The position numbers and the translations under genes were made by a program. DNA of 64,000 nucleotides from Pseudisothecium myosuroides (taxonomy: Eukaryota; Streptophyta; Bryopsida; Hypnales; Lembophyllaceae), in contig OX637289.1 in assembly GCA_951799445.1 (NCBI GenBank), positions 6,353,321 through 6,417,320 of the forward strand. The letters are read 5' to 3'. Shown piece after piece: positions 11,008-23,138 of this stretch (within the stretch, counting starts at the first letter, position 1; each line of letters starts with the position of its first letter). The notes under the pieces are model-generated. The model had not been told where the DNA came from, did not search any database, and saw nothing but the letters and a program-made list of their open reading frames with translations.

Positions 11008-11330
11008 TGAATTTCGTTAAATTGGCGCAATTCAAGCTTAAAAGTTGGGACATACATCTTCCGAAAGGTCTAATTTGAGGCCACGAACCAGGACAGTACG
11101 AATTTCTGTTTCAAGCCACGTGTCCGAGGTGACATGTGCCAAAGTATTTCCTTGGAATACCTCCAAGTGAACGGAGTTGTTTAAACAATTTGGTTTGATT
11201 CTAGGGTTGGCACAATTCTAGGCTGCAAAACAGTGGTAACCTCCATCTTCATAAAGCTCTAAAACTAAGTTGTCTTGGCCTAAAAATGCCATAGTTGTGG
11301 AATATCGCCAATTTAATAAATTTGATGATA
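11008..11330. repeat. two adjacent MITE-like modules with TTAAATTGGC ends
   Basis: One module starts ATTTCGTTAAATTGGCG at about 11013 and contains GGTCTAATTTGAGGCCACGA. The next, from about 11190, ends GGAATATCGCCAATTTAAT. Related modules occur at 24590-24950, 28180-28290, 31745-31890 and 31896-32055. Several carry the phrase GTGTAGGTCACAATT-like followed by a GGTCTAAT or AGACCTT segment. Each module is about 150 bases with inverted ends. Confidence 0.5.
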
Positions 11331-12057
11331 AGAACACATATCCATTGCTTAAACCCCAACTGCCTAAGCAACCATATATAGTCACTCCAAAATTTTAGGT
11401 TCATTTGTATGTAAGCAGTTAAATTCCTTGGACCATTCTAAAAATTGTTACGGACTATATTGAAGGTTAACTATTGGAATCTTTGATTTTTTCATTAAAA
11501 AAAATAAATATTTTATTTTTGAGAGGTCCTTAAAAGCATATATGTACCATTAGTGGAAGAGTAAAGTTTGCCAATTATATTTTATTTCTAGGCTTTGAGG
11601 CTTGAGCAAAGCTTGCCAATTTCACTTGATTTGAGGTCTAAAAAATTGTACATAAATCCATTTGCTTTGAAAATGGTCTTAAACTCCCAATGGAAAGTAT
11701 AAAGTGTTTTCATGATTTTCACCATTGAAAATTTAAACATGCAAGTGTTATTTTGGAGTTATTTGCAATTTCTACTTATTAAAAAAATTGCATTTCAACA
11801 ATTGCAAGGTGGATTGTGTAATGAGTTTGATAGCTCTTTATTTGAATTTATTAATAAGGTTTTTGGAAGTGCATTTGGGTGTGCTAACAAAATTTCTAGT
11901 TGTTCATGTCACCTTCGATCCCAAAAGACTCTTACATGCAAATTTTTCAAAAATTGTGAAAAAGGATAGCGTACTAAAAAAAATATGTGTATTTTTCTTG
12001 TTATAATTTCACAACTCCTATGTAATTTTACACACTCAAAATTGGTAAGCAAGCTAT

Positions 12058-12890
12058 TTAATCTTTAAAGTCCCAAAATCCCGATAGGGACTTTTGGGAT
12101 TTTGAGTAGGCTTGTGTGATCTCAATTTTTGACCTGATTTTTTGAAAAAAAATTTAAACATAGGAAACTAGATTAGCTTTTGGAAAATATAATTTTTATT
12201 CCAATTAGTGCTCGGGAGCAAAAGTTATGCCACTTTTAGTCCAAAAAGTAGCTTGAAGGCCGGGGTAGCCCAAAAAAAATATAAATAAATAAATAATAAT
12301 AATTAATTTTTTCTCAAATATAATATTTTGTCAACATTTGAAGCTTATATTCGTTCTATTTGGACTAATTAATGCCTTATTTGACACTAATGGATTAATT
12401 AGTAATCTCATTAGAAACACCCAACTATTTCAGTATAAATCATTGTAGGAAGTGACTTTTTAAGGCCTCTCACTTTAGAAAATATTTTGACTACTTTAGA
12501 AGAGTAAGGTGAGCATTATGGATATAATTGCATGTTGGTTTTGGGGTAGTCTATAGACTCTTTTGGGTTGAATACTTCAAAAAATTATAGCTAATTCATA
12601 CTTTGTTGAAAAAATATACTTTCAATTGCTCTTGCAATTTCTCACACTTGTTGGTATGTGGAAATTTAAAAAAAAATTCAGCCATGATATAAGGGTAAAC
12701 TAGCAATTCTGACCATGATGGGTTGTTTTACCTTATATGCTCCCCTCATCGAAGCAGGCATTCTGATACCTTCTCTCCCCATTCATTTTAGGTTTTTACT
12801 TTATCTTCATCCCAATCCAAGGCTGTTCACTACATCACTTTTTCAATCAACAGGGGACAAATTTTGGCCTCTGGGGCTGTAAGGGGTTAA
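12058..12890. mobile_element. degenerate TTAA element
   Basis: The left end TTAATCTTTAAAGTCC is the family end TTAACCCCTAAAGGACC with C-to-T and G-to-A changes; the right end is AAGGGGTTAA at 12881-12890. The interior at 12130-12370 (for example CTCGGGAGCAAAAGTTATG and GGACTAATTAATG) corresponds to 26030-26320 of the copy at 25956-26893. The stretch 12400-12870 was not matched and may hold another insertion. Confidence 0.5.
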
Positions 12891-13165
12891 TGACCTCAAT
12901 TCTAGATTTGAGATGTAAAAAGAGGATAGAAAGACTTCAAATCACTTTTACATTTTTTAAACCTTGATGATTAGACATTAAAATCTTTTAATCTACAAAT
13001 GAGATTATTGTGTTTTCTTTTTCAATATAATCTATAAAATGTCTAGTTTGAATTTGAATGGTTACAATTCAAAAAAATTGATGAAACTTATTAAAACCTA
13101 GGCTTTTGTTTAGTTATGAGCAAACTCCAATAAGCTAAAAAAACTTGGGCATTTGAGGATTAATT
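12888..13165 (+). repeat. diverged direct repeat, unit 1 (partner at 14612-14905)
   Basis: Phrases such as GAAAGACTTCAAATCAC, TTGTGTTTTCTTTTTC and AACCTAGGCTTTTGTTTA recur in the same order in the unit about 1.73 kb downstream (GAAAGACTTCAAATTAC, TTGTGTTTTCTTTTTC, AACATAGGTTTTTTGTTTA). They could be decayed long terminal repeats of a 2-kb element or a plain duplication. No coding sequence was recognised between them. Confidence 0.5.
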
Positions 13166-14611
13166 TTAGTCTAAAAGACTAATATGAATGAAGCTATCAT
13201 GGAGATGGATCAACTATCTATGCCCCATAGACCTAAATGGTGCACATCTTCTATTAAATTAGAGGTAATTATACTTCTACACACCTTAAATTGGCCAAAC
13301 TTTGCTTAAAAGATAAAAGAAATTTTAGAATTTTGTATAGAAGAGTATACAATAGTTGTAAGAGGATAGTTGGAATTGTTGTCCGGCAAATGTGGGAGTG
13401 GGGGACTTGTGAAATGAAGAGAGCAAGTTTTTGACTCCCAAGAAAATTATTTTTTATATAGGAATAAAACTTTTTGGTTACTTTTAGCTTTTGACAACAA
13501 GACTAAGCTACTCCTAAAATGAATAATAGGAACACCCAAATGCACTAAGTGTCTTAAAGGCCCCTTAATGATATGCTTACAATTAATATGTACATCTCCT
13601 AATTCAATATTGATACCTATCTTTGAAAAAGTAGTTTTAAAACATCTAGAAAAAAATCTTTGACCCTTCATAGTTTTGCTTATGGTATCTAAATGATGTG
13701 CTCTTTGATATATTGAGATCTTCTATGACTTGCCAATGAGAAAATATAAAACTTCACCATTCTAATATTAAAAACAGTTCACATAGAAAATGTGGCAATT
13801 TTGAGTGTCCCTACCATAGAAGTAAAAGTATTGTGAAACTTGGTAAAGACATTTCCAATTCTAAAAAACTTAAATCCCCTTTTTTATTTTGATACAATGT
13901 AGAAGTTTGCGATAATTAAACCCTACAAATGTACATTACTAGTTGTTTAGTATCATGTTTTGTAATATCACATCTTCTTTCACATCTTTTGCTTGCACAC
14001 CAAATCCTACAAAATTGGCTTCACTAATTATTAACTATAATATGTATAATGTGCATCCTCAAATTGTCTACATCAATGGTAGTGATTTTATAGGAAACGG
14101 TTAGTGATGTCTAATGAAATATGTGAGGGTATAAAAAAAATATAATGGCATTTATACAATCTTAAATATTGAATTTTTACTATTGATCTCATAGAATATA
14201 TAAAGAGATATATTTAGTCAAGTCTCATGACTTTTAGCGCACTTTAATTCCTAGATGCCCAAGGCAACATACTTTGTATTTGGGTGTCAATTACACTTTG
14301 GAATCAAATAAAATCTTACCAAAGGACTATTTTTCATATTTTTTGATTGAATATCTTTTTAAATCTATTTTAAGCATTAAAATTTTAATTAAAAAAATTA
14401 TTTATGATTTTGTGCAAGCCATTAGTTTAGGGTGTTTATTTCAAATCTTGATTTTTTAGCGTTAGAGGATCAAAGAAATGCCTCAAATACACTAGACCTC
14501 AGGTAAAAAATCTAATTGAAAATTCATTTAAAAAAATTGTAGAGTAAATTTTGAGAAATCATAAACCAATTAAATTGATGCATGTTGCATCCTTTAACCT
14601 CATATTTTGCT
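13166..14611. other. AT-rich DNA without recognisable gene
   Basis: Only short open frames of 60-75 residues with no recognisable motif are present (for example one on the minus strand at 13447-13671). The stretch lies between two diverged direct repeats, so it may be the interior of a decayed element. Confidence 0.5.
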
Positions 14612-14905
14612 CGATATTTTGTTCACGACCTAAATTTTAGGTTTGACATGTAAAAAAAGGATTGAAAGACTTCAAATTACTCACACAATTTTAACATCCT
14701 CTTAATCAAATGTTATAATCTTTCAATCCATAAGTGATATTGTTGTGTTTTCTTTTTCTATGTGATTCATAACTTGTCTAGATTAAATTTGTACTATTAC
14801 AATTTTAATAAAATTTGATAAAATATATCAAAACATAGGTTTTTTGTTTACTTCTGAACAAATGCAAATAAGCTCAAAATTGGTTTAAGTCTGAGCATTA
14901 AGGAG
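14612..14905 (+). repeat. diverged direct repeat, unit 2
   Basis: This is the partner of 12888-13165, in the same orientation and heavily diverged. Beyond it, to 15917, the DNA is AT-rich with nothing recognised. Confidence 0.5.
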
Positions 14906-15917
14906 TTAAAAGCTTTTCAAGCGTTCCAAAATATGAAAAATTGAAAAATAATTATAAGAGGCTCCTAATAATAAATAAATAAATTTAAATTATATTTTTT
15001 AGCGCTCTAAAGTTACGAAAGATGGATGTCATTTTTACACTAATATTTCAATAAAAATGTAAGCACTTTCCAAAAATACTTCTACCATTATCCATCACAC
15101 TTTGCTTGTTAGATCGTATTTCAAGCACCACTTTGAGAATAATGATTAGACTATGTAGCTTGAATTCATATTGAAGTAGGTATGATTTTAAATTTGTGAA
15201 TTATTTTAATATTAATTTAATAAAGACTAGTAATTAAGAAATTTGTCACTCTTGTAGTTCAAGATTGAGATAGTATTGAATATCCATTCTATAGGACTTG
15301 AAATTGAAAGGAATAATACTACCATAGTTGCAGGATAGGGTCAGCGAAAAATAATTCTAAAAAATAAATGCCAAAATTTTAGGAAATTTATTTTTTCAAA
15401 AAACCAAAAAAAATTGTATGGTGAAAAAAAGATTATTGGCAACATATTCTATTTTTAGCATATGCAAAACCTTATTTTTTGGGGAAAAAAAAATATTCGG
15501 CAAAGAAGTGCCAACGTTGCCCTTTACTTACGGTATTGTCTATTGAACAAGCTTGCAACTATTTGAATTATCCTACAAGGTGTAAATTATAAAATGTTAC
15601 CATTCATTTGGCCCCTCTTTCAATTCCTGTTCTAAGTTGCATTTGAATTATATTGATTCAACTTGTAATTTTTTTGGAATAGTAAGGCATTCACATTGCA
15701 TGCACTCTTCATTGTGGCACAATTCATTGCCATCTTCCTATTTCAAGATTTTGGTCCCAACTATATAACATCCAATGTTTAGTTATGATTGCATGCAATT
15801 TAATTACATTTGAGTAAGTTGTCTTTTCCCTAAATTGGAATTTTAGTCCCACCCATACAATTGAGAGCTTCAAAATGGAATCAAAAGTTATTAGCACTAT
15901 TTGAAGTCAAAATTTTA

Positions 15918-17210
15918 TTAACCCCTAAAGGACTAAGGGGGTATTTGGGGAGACATTGTCAAAAACTATGGTTTTTTGGTATGTTATTCAGAATTCAAAA
16001 TTGAAACTTTTTTTTGAATCTTCAACCTTACAAAAATGAATTAAAGTATTTTACCAAAATGTGGAAAAAATTTCAGCCCAGTTAACCGTGCAGATTGAAA
16101 GATTATAACGTTTGAAGTGTGGAAAAGAATTTTTTTTCATTCCTACTAAACAAGGTCAACAGACTTTGGGCCCTCTTGATGTAAAATTTTTGCTCTACAC
16201 AAAAATGAAGATTTTGACCATTCATAAGTATATGATGTTAGGTTCACTCATGAAAAAATTTAGAAGCAATTGAGATGTTTAGCTTACACTAAATCACCCT
16301 GCAATGCAAGCAGGTTAAATGAATTGGCATTGCCCTAATCATTTTTTGATGCAATGAAGATTTTATTTTTTTGAAATCCGAACGGTGAAAAGTTGGAGAT
16401 AAACATTTGGAACATGTAGTAAAAAAATTCAGAAATTTTGACTTAACATATTGCAGGATAATAAAACTTGAAGTTAGAAGAAAATGTTTCATTAGAGAAA
16501 ATGTCAGCCCATGGGAGGGCTGCTCCAAGTTGACATGCCATGCTATTTCATGCATGGCCTGTCAACTTAGAAAAGTGCCCTTGGTGAGCAATCAGAGTGT
16601 ATGACTACACGTCGGAGCAGTCAGATTTCACAGATTTTTTTTTTTTTAATATATATTTTTTTTATTAATTTTTTACTCGCAAATTTTGGTTCCTGCACCA
16701 CTGTTACAGCAGAAATTGCTACGCAGAAATAGGGCAAAAAACATTTTTTTAGCCCCAAAAAACACTATTTCAGGGTCCTCTAGAAGGTTGTGGAGCAGCC
16801 CTCCGGAGGCCTGAAATTTTCTCTAATGTTTTCTTAAAATCGCCCCAACATAGCTAACAAAGTTTGACAATTATTAAAATGTGATTTGAGGACTAAAATT
16901 TGTTTTTATTTAGACAATTGTATGCCATATTTTATTAGTTACATAGATGCCAAATTTCAAAATTTGATGAGTTTTTTTGCAAAAGATTCTTCAAAGATTC
17001 CCAAATTGCCCGAGCTGCCCCAAAAGTTTTGGGCAGCATAACTCTTGATCCGGGCACCCGATTGAAAATAAAAATAGTTTTTCACCAAGGAGATACATAC
17101 TTGTACATTGTGTCCAAATTTCATGAACATCCAACCAAAATTGACTTCATAGGAATCTATCCAAGATTCCTTGCATCCGTTGAACGGACACTTGGTCCTT
17201 TAGGGGTTAA
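15918..17210. mobile_element. TTAA element, longer subfamily, about 1.29 kb
   Basis: It begins TTAACCCCTAAAGGACTAAG and ends CTTGGTCCTTTAGGGGTTAA, a near-perfect inverted pair. No duplication beyond TTAA is visible in the flanks (AATTTTA and CACCATT). The right interior has GATCCGGGCACCCGATTGAA, like the CCCGGGCACCGATTGAA of the 0.92-kb copies, but the rest differs. No transposase frame is present. Confidence 0.8.
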
Positions 17211-17559
17211 CACCATTTGAAGCCTACACATGCAACTTCCTTTAGCAACTTCCTTAAGCAACTTCCTATAGTATGGATTTTTATATTGTAACAATATTGT
17301 GGTAGTTCTTTGGATAAAAAACTATCTTGAATTTGTAGAGTTGTTTCAAATGTTCAAATATAATTATAATATTTTAATAATTTTTAATTAATTTTTTTTA
17401 AATTTATTTCCACAAGATTTTACACTTTCATCTTCAATTTTTTCAAATTAGCTTATTAGCGCCTCCAACCTGTTGGCAACTCTTATGTAATGTGTAGGGA
17501 GGATTGGTGTTAATAAGTCATTTAAATATTGGTTATAAACTTATCATGAGTGTCTCTAT

Positions 17560-17628
17560 ATATATGTGTGTATGTATATATGTATATGTATATGTGTATA
17601 TATATCCTGATATATATGTATAGATAGT
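17560..17628. repeat. TA/TG-rich simple repeat
   Basis: Alternating purine-pyrimidine runs of TATATG, TGTATA and TATATA cover about 70 bases. This is ordinary microsatellite sequence. Confidence 0.85.
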
Positions 17629-17847
17629 ATTTGTATAAAATTTATTAGGATATTAAATATTAAATTTAAATTTAATTAAAATTAGCATTTATGAAAAATG
17701 AAAAATGAATCAACTTATTATAAAGAACCATAATTATTTGTAGAATACTTATTATATTTTATTAATAATTACGCTAAAGGCTGTACAAGTTGGATGGCTT
17801 CCTATATCTTCCATGCATAGATGATTGTTCTTCTTATAATCCCAATT

Positions 17848-18041
17848 ATGGGCAATTTCGTTAAAATGGCGGTATTCCAAGTGCCACTTTGATGGTGTGC
17901 CATTTTCACCATCTAGGATTAGTGTAGATTTCAAGACGGCCGTTCTGAACCATCTAGGACAGGTATAGATTTCAGCACGGCCATTCTAAATTGTTTTCAT
18001 GCCATTAAAAAAAAAATCGCCATTCTAACGAAATTGCCCAT
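17848..18041. mobile_element. 194-bp MITE, copy 2
   Basis: It runs ATGGGCAATTTCG...CGAAATTGCCCAT and is flanked by AATT on both sides (17844-17847, 18042-18045). It has the same length as copy 1 and is inverted with respect to it. The interior carries the paired AGATTTCAAGACGGCCGTTC and AGATTTCAGCACGGCCATTC blocks. The rest of 17211-18226 has no gene. Confidence 0.85.
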
Positions 18042-18226
18042 AATTATAAAATTATCACTTGATATTTTGAGTGACACAATTAATTCTCATATTTTAATAA
18101 GCTGTATATCTTTTAAAAACTCTAGAAATTTCTTAAATCCTACTATCAATCAAAATAAGAAATCATAATACTTAAAAGTTTAAAAATAATAAAATGGAAG
18201 GATCTAATAAGCACAGACTTATTGTA

Positions 18227-19148
18227 TTAACCCCTAAAATACCAAGGCATTTTCTGGCTCCGGAACCACTGAAAACTGCCATTTCTGCTGCGATCACTCC
18301 CTAAACCCAAAAAAACTTTTTTTTAGAATCTAACCGTAGGATCTTGTACTTCACTTGTCTCAGATTATGTGGTAAAAATTTCAAGACATTTGACCGTTCT
18401 GATTGGAAGATATTAGCATTCAAAGTTGGAAAAAAAAGTTTTTTTGAACTGTTTCCTGCAATTTCAGATGACTTTGACGGCCATTTGTGGATTTTTTTTG
18501 CACTACACAACAAAAAGTTGTAATTTTTTATGTTGAAAATTTATGTTGAGAGTCGGGGAAAAAAATTTCAGAATGTCAAACCTTGATTTTCACATATAAA
18601 AAAATTGTTAAATAGAAGTAGGTCCAAAATTGAACGAAACACTAAATTATTAATAGCTCTTAGGTGGAATTAAAAAAATATAATCCCAATGGTGGGATTG
18701 TTCTTGCAAACAAACTTGACCTTGTCAAAAAAAAAAATTGAAAAAAATTGAAAATTGCATTCAAAAATGAATTCTATAAGTTTTTTTGAAGATGCTTAAA
18801 TTGCCCAAAAAACAAGATTGTCCATAACTTTCTCATTATTAGTCCAAATAGAATGAATCAAAGCTTCAAATGTAGACAAAAACATGATCTTTGAGGGGGA
18901 AAAATAAAAAAAATAAAAAACTTTTTTTTGTGTTTTTTTTTTCTGCCCACCGAACTGCTTTCTTGCTTTAGGATGGCATAACTTCTGCTCCCGGGCACCG
19001 ATTGAAAAAAAAATTATATTTTTAGAAAGCTAATGTGATTCCCTATCTTCAAAAAAATTTTGAAAAAATCAGATCAAAATTTGAGGCCACACGGGCCTGC
19101 CCGAAATCTGAAGTGTGTATGAGGGGACTTTGGTACTTTAGGGGTTAA
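18227..19148. mobile_element. TTAA element, 0.92-kb subfamily
   Basis: It begins TTAACCCCTAAAATACCAAG and ends TACTTTAGGGGTTAA. The interior is closely similar to 62456-63385 along its whole length (for example CTGAAAACTGCCATTTCTGC and TTCAAATGTAG). No coding capacity is seen. TTAA is present on both sides with no longer duplication. Confidence 0.85.
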
Positions 19149-19760
19149 GGGAGTTGCCGCGCCTTGGAATTGACTCAAAGATTGGCCTTGATTCCGACAC
19201 CAAAAATTATTATCCAACTTTATACAAAGCTTTAAATCTAGAATGAGTACCAGAGTACGGAGTATAATATTAAGTTTTAAATTGTGCATTCTGAAAATGT
19301 AAGGGCTGTGAATATGCAAATTGAAAAAAATTGACATTTTTTACTTTTTTTTTTGAATGACTAGAATATTGAACATAATTCTTTTTAATTTATAATTTTA
19401 TTTTGTATGTTTAATGTATTTCATAAGAGAATCACAAGTATTGGACCAAGTGCAATAAATGATACAAGATGACTAGTGTTTCATGCAATGACCCAATATA
19501 ATATGCATTCTACAAGTCTTAGTTGAAAGGTTGCCTAGTAATTTTCAACAAGAATAAATTTTTTGAATGATTAACCCAATAAGATTTGCACTTGCAAGAT
19601 CTTCTTGAACTCTAAAGATGTTAGTCCTCTTTAGGGACACTATGGGACCAAATTGCACCATTTTAAAATAAATCTCTACTATTCACCAAATAAAAGTAGT
19701 CTTTCTTTGCCAGAAATTTTCTATTTCTATTTTAAATGTGGATGAAATATAGTGCTTCAC
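19149..19760. other. unassigned spacer with an element end and the empty site
   Basis: At 19474-19491 GTGTTTCATGCAATGACCC resembles the right terminus of the foldback family. From 19616 the sequence matches 637-765, and at 19752-19770 it crosses the place where duplicon A carries the 5.4-kb insertion. No gene is visible. Confidence 0.5.
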
Positions 19761-19831
19761 CAAATTTTAATTGATTGATTGCCATTCTAGCACTTTTTTA
19801 GAAAGTTTAAAAAAAAAGCATTGCTCTAAAT

Positions 19832-19992
19832 GAGAAATTTCATTAAAATGGCATATGAATTATGAAATCTGCCATTTTTCCATTCCAGTCTTTCTTTAGC
19901 CCTAAAGTCTAGGACTAGTATAGATTTCAGACTACAATCACAGTCTAAACTAAAAAGTGCCAATTTGTAAAATATTGCCATTTTAACGAAAT
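19832..19992. repeat. short MITE-like repeat, second copy
   Basis: It matches 6406-6560 (interior CTAAAGTCTAGGACTAGTAT) with inverted GAAATTTCATTAAAATGGC and GCCATTTTAACGAAATATT ends. It belongs to the duplicated segment. Confidence 0.65.
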
Positions 19993-20008
19993 ATTGGTTT
20001 CTATGAAT

Positions 20009-20182
20009 GAATATTTCGTTAAAATGGTGATATTCTTCCACCATTTTTCCATTCATTTTCTTGGAGTGATATAGATTTCAGACCACATGGTCTAAAATCT
20101 AGGACCAGTTTACATTTTAAACCACATGGTCTAATCCAAAAAGTGCCAAGTTTGTGGAATATTGCCATTTTAACAAAATATC
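20009..20182. mobile_element. MITE-like insertion present only in duplicon B
   Basis: Its ends are ATATTTCGTTAAAATGG and CCATTTTAACAAAATAT. Duplicon A reads TTTCTATGTACCCAATTCC without it (6561-6580), while B has TTTCTATG, the insert, then ATTTATGTACCCAATTCC. A therefore provides an empty site. Two internal ACCACATGGTCTAA palindromes are present. Confidence 0.65.
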
Positions 20183-20671
20183 CATTTATGTACCCAATTC
20201 CAATTCTCTATTTATAATGGCATCCCACCAAATGAGTGTACTGTACAGTACATTCCGTCATATTTGTTCACACGGCTAAATTTCAAGAAAATGGCACCGT
20301 ACTTTTCCAGAAGCCCATCTAGCTGCAACCTTCAGATCTACACCATTCATAGTTTTTAGAACTGCTGCACGTGAATGAAACACGGCATCTGAACTAGTAT
20401 GACCACTGTGAAAGCTGTTGCTCTAACCTGATCGAGATACAAAACACAAATAATTCCTTACATTAGCGCAATGAAGCTGGCTTAAGTTTATTCCAGTAGA
20501 TCATTTGTGTGCTAGCTAGCTGCAGCTTGTGATGCTGGAATTAATTTCTGTCATTGTTGGCACTGTAAATCACGTCTGAATTGATTGTTCATGTTGCAGC
20601 GTTTGTTGGCTGGACCGACTAGCTAGCTAGTGCCACTTGTCGACGTTGTCGACGTACCTCCAGGTCTGTCC

Positions 20672-20746
20672 ATGGAGAACCAATTGCAAAGTGACAGAAA
20701 CCTGCTGCGTCGGGCTGAGTTGATGGGCAAGCATCGCCACCGCTAA
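20672..20746 (+). pseudogene. truncated relic of gene P in duplicon B (24 codons)
   Basis: This is the counterpart of 7065-7133, encoding MENQLQSDRNLLRRAELMGK and four more residues before TAA. It has two extra codons and one substitution relative to A. The CAGGTCTGTCC-ATGGAG context before the start matches gene P. Confidence 0.5.
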
Positions 20747-21948
20747 CCTTCCGTATAAAGTTACATACTTGCAGGTGGCATGGAGCGGATCCACGGATAA
20801 TATCCGCTGGTTCTTGGTGAATCGTTCAGTAGTCATAGCTCGTTCGCGTGAAGAGCTTGGTAGTTGTGACTGAAAATTAATGAGACTACAATTCACCGAC
20901 ATGGTGGATACCACACACTGCCTCAACTTGTATTGTTTTGCCAATTTTTTCAGTATGAAAGAAAAACGCGAAACTCAATTCAATCGATTCAACTTCATCT
21001 TGTGTTACATACATGGTCAATCGTGGATTCATTACCGAGCAAATTGCGATGCACGACCTCGATTTCCGAGCCCGTCATTGATATTTCTCACCAACACTCC
21101 ATTAATTTCGGCTCCCAAATCTGGCCGTTCCTGTCCTCTGTTTGGCTCCCCCACGCCATTTATATGAAATTGACGTTTGAAATGAAATGCTCCAAATTGA
21201 CATTAAGATGTAATCCGGATCCCTACCAGAATTTACACCAATTGCTTTCTGCTGGGTTGGCGTCCTCAGTAATACACGTGAACAAGAAAACACAGTGAAA
21301 CTCCAAAGCATGATCGATCTCGACTCAACTGAATATGGGTACATGCACAACTTTTTATTGGAAAAAAATTTACAACTTTATTGACTGAAGGTTTGTGTCT
21401 GACATTCATTACAACTGTCAAGGGAATACATGGAGATAGCATCGATCCGAGATTGTGATCAATTGCAAACAGACTAAGTACCTGGCAGAACAGTCTAAGG
21501 ATCTCCTTGAAGACTTCATCCCTTGAAAAAGCATTCCTTTAGCAATTAACTAAATAATTACCAGACAGGGTCCGGGTATCTCTATAGACATGTATCGATC
21601 CATCGCCAGCGCATTATTTACTTTGAAATCACTCGTACTCGTTTATACTACAGAACAATTAAAATGATCCAAACTCAAATGAATCCAATTCAAATCACTA
21701 ATACTAATCGTCGAGCTGCAGCAAACAGTGCGTTCTGGAAACCAAACCACAACTCATGACCAAAATTAACCTGAAGTCCTGAACACCGATACCAACACTA
21801 ACGACACATGTACATGAAAACAAAAAGCACTCAACCGCTTGTTGTCGTGGAATATATCGAGCAGCTGATCAGTCCTTGCAAATTGCCACGCATTGATCCC
21901 GAGTCAGCACCCGAGCATTGCAGAATTCTTAACTGACATCGGGGGAGA

Positions 21949-22332
21949 TTAAAAGGTATGCCTCTTGTCAATAGGAGTTGCGTTCATGCGTAACGACCGA
22001 GTCCGAGCACCCGATCTTACACCAACTGGCGCAACTAACTCCTCGTCGCTTTCAATCTCAACAACCACACGAGGCTCACTGAAAGTCGGTGGATGCACAG
22101 CTCTTGCATCTGCTGGACCCCGCGAGGACTGCCCTGCTGCCTGGTGCCCAACCTGGTTTGGCTGATCCACTGCAGGTTCAGAGAATTCCTGCTCGGACTC
22201 AAGTTTCTCCTCGCTTTCAATAACAACAATATGATGTGGCTCACTGAAAGTCGGAGAATGCACAACTCTTGCATCCGCTACACCCCGCGACAAATGCCCT
22301 GCAAGCTGCTCCGTCTGGTTTGTCTGATCCAT
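21949..22332 (-). CDS. gene M, copy B
   Basis: This is the paralogue of 8370-8753 with the same length (127 residues), the same double repeat and the same inferred start. The ATG at 22332 lies downstream of the acceptor-like TTACAG near 22420. By hand count 12 bases differ from copy A and 8 of the 127 residues differ (I/K, S/F, S/P, R/Q, G/R, L/V, N/D, V/L). All fall in the acidic linker and second repeat. No frame is broken in either copy. Function unknown. It is divergent from P-B. Confidence 0.55.
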   Translation of the reverse strand: MDQTNQTEQLAGHLSRGVADARVVHSPTFSEPHHIVVIESEEKLESEQEFSEPAVDQPNQVGHQAAGQSSRGPADARAVHPPTFSEPRVVVEIESDEELVAPVGVRSGARTRSLRMNATPIDKRHTF

Positions 22333-23138
22333 TGTCGATGGAGCGGCTTCAGAACGCCCGCGGCAAGAAGGAGACAAGGAGGAGACGGGTCCCGATATTT
22401 TAGCGGCAAACTGAATCCTGTAACGAAGGACGAAAAGATAAGAAAAGCAAGGATAAACTATTAAATCCAAAGGCTGCCAACGTTTAGATGACTAGAATTC
22501 AGAGAAGCTAGAGCAAGTACTTGTGCGTGACGTACCTGAAAAGTATGCAAAAAGAACATAGACTCGAGGAGCAATTAAGACAACCTGCAGGAGAAGATGC
22601 ACTGGCTTTTAAAAAACTAAGAGAAAAGAAACTGCCAGGGTGCGCAGTGTGAAGATTCATATTTGAAATGCTTGTGCATGAGGCTCCCTGCATTCGCCTC
22701 GGTAGTCTTGTATTTGAGGCCAATCTCGCGAGCAGGGTGAAGAGCAATGGATGGTCTCGCAAGTTGGGAAGGTAAATAAAAGAGGGCTCCAACCAGAGAC
22801 TGAAACATTTTTCTGTGACTTGGGCTTTGAAGGCGCTGCACCAATCCAACTGCTCTGGATCGCTTCTAGGGTCATTGCAACAGGTACTCAGTTCGACCTT
22901 CAGTTCATTTCCTTGCTTAAGTTTACTAGATCATTTGTGGTGTAGTTGGTGATGATATAAATCAATTACTTTCTGTCAATTAGAGTCATTGACAGCACTA
23001 GAACTCTAGGAGACGTTAACTTCAAGTTCAGACTTAAGTACTGTTTGATCGAACTTATTGTTCATGCTGCACTGTTGCAGGTAGCGTTCGTTGATTGCAT
23101 CAACCAGGGCCACTGACGACGTACCTCCAGGTCCGTCC

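Larger units (their letters stand above)
6337..12057. repeat. segmental duplicon A
   Basis: This segment matches 19760-25690 in the same orientation, offset about 13.58 kb in the centre. The centre (roughly 8.1-10.7 kb) is almost identical; about 9.26-9.96 kb shows essentially no differences. The outer parts (6.34-7.0 and 11.1-12.06 kb) are clearly diverged with many indels. It carries gene M-A, gene P-A, a truncated P relic, a decayed TTAA element near 10.38-10.63 kb and several MITE-like modules. Stretches 7134-8369 and 9906-10620 hold no gene I can support. Confidence 0.9.

Noticed and set aside
13447..13671. 74-codon minus-strand frame
   Set aside because: No recognisable domain and no splice-linked neighbours. 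It may be part of a decayed element but cannot be supported.
22508..22849. 113-codon minus-strand frame between M-B and P-B
   Set aside because: The copy in duplicon A is broken by a small indel and the frame covers the inferred leader exons and promoter; likely non-coding.
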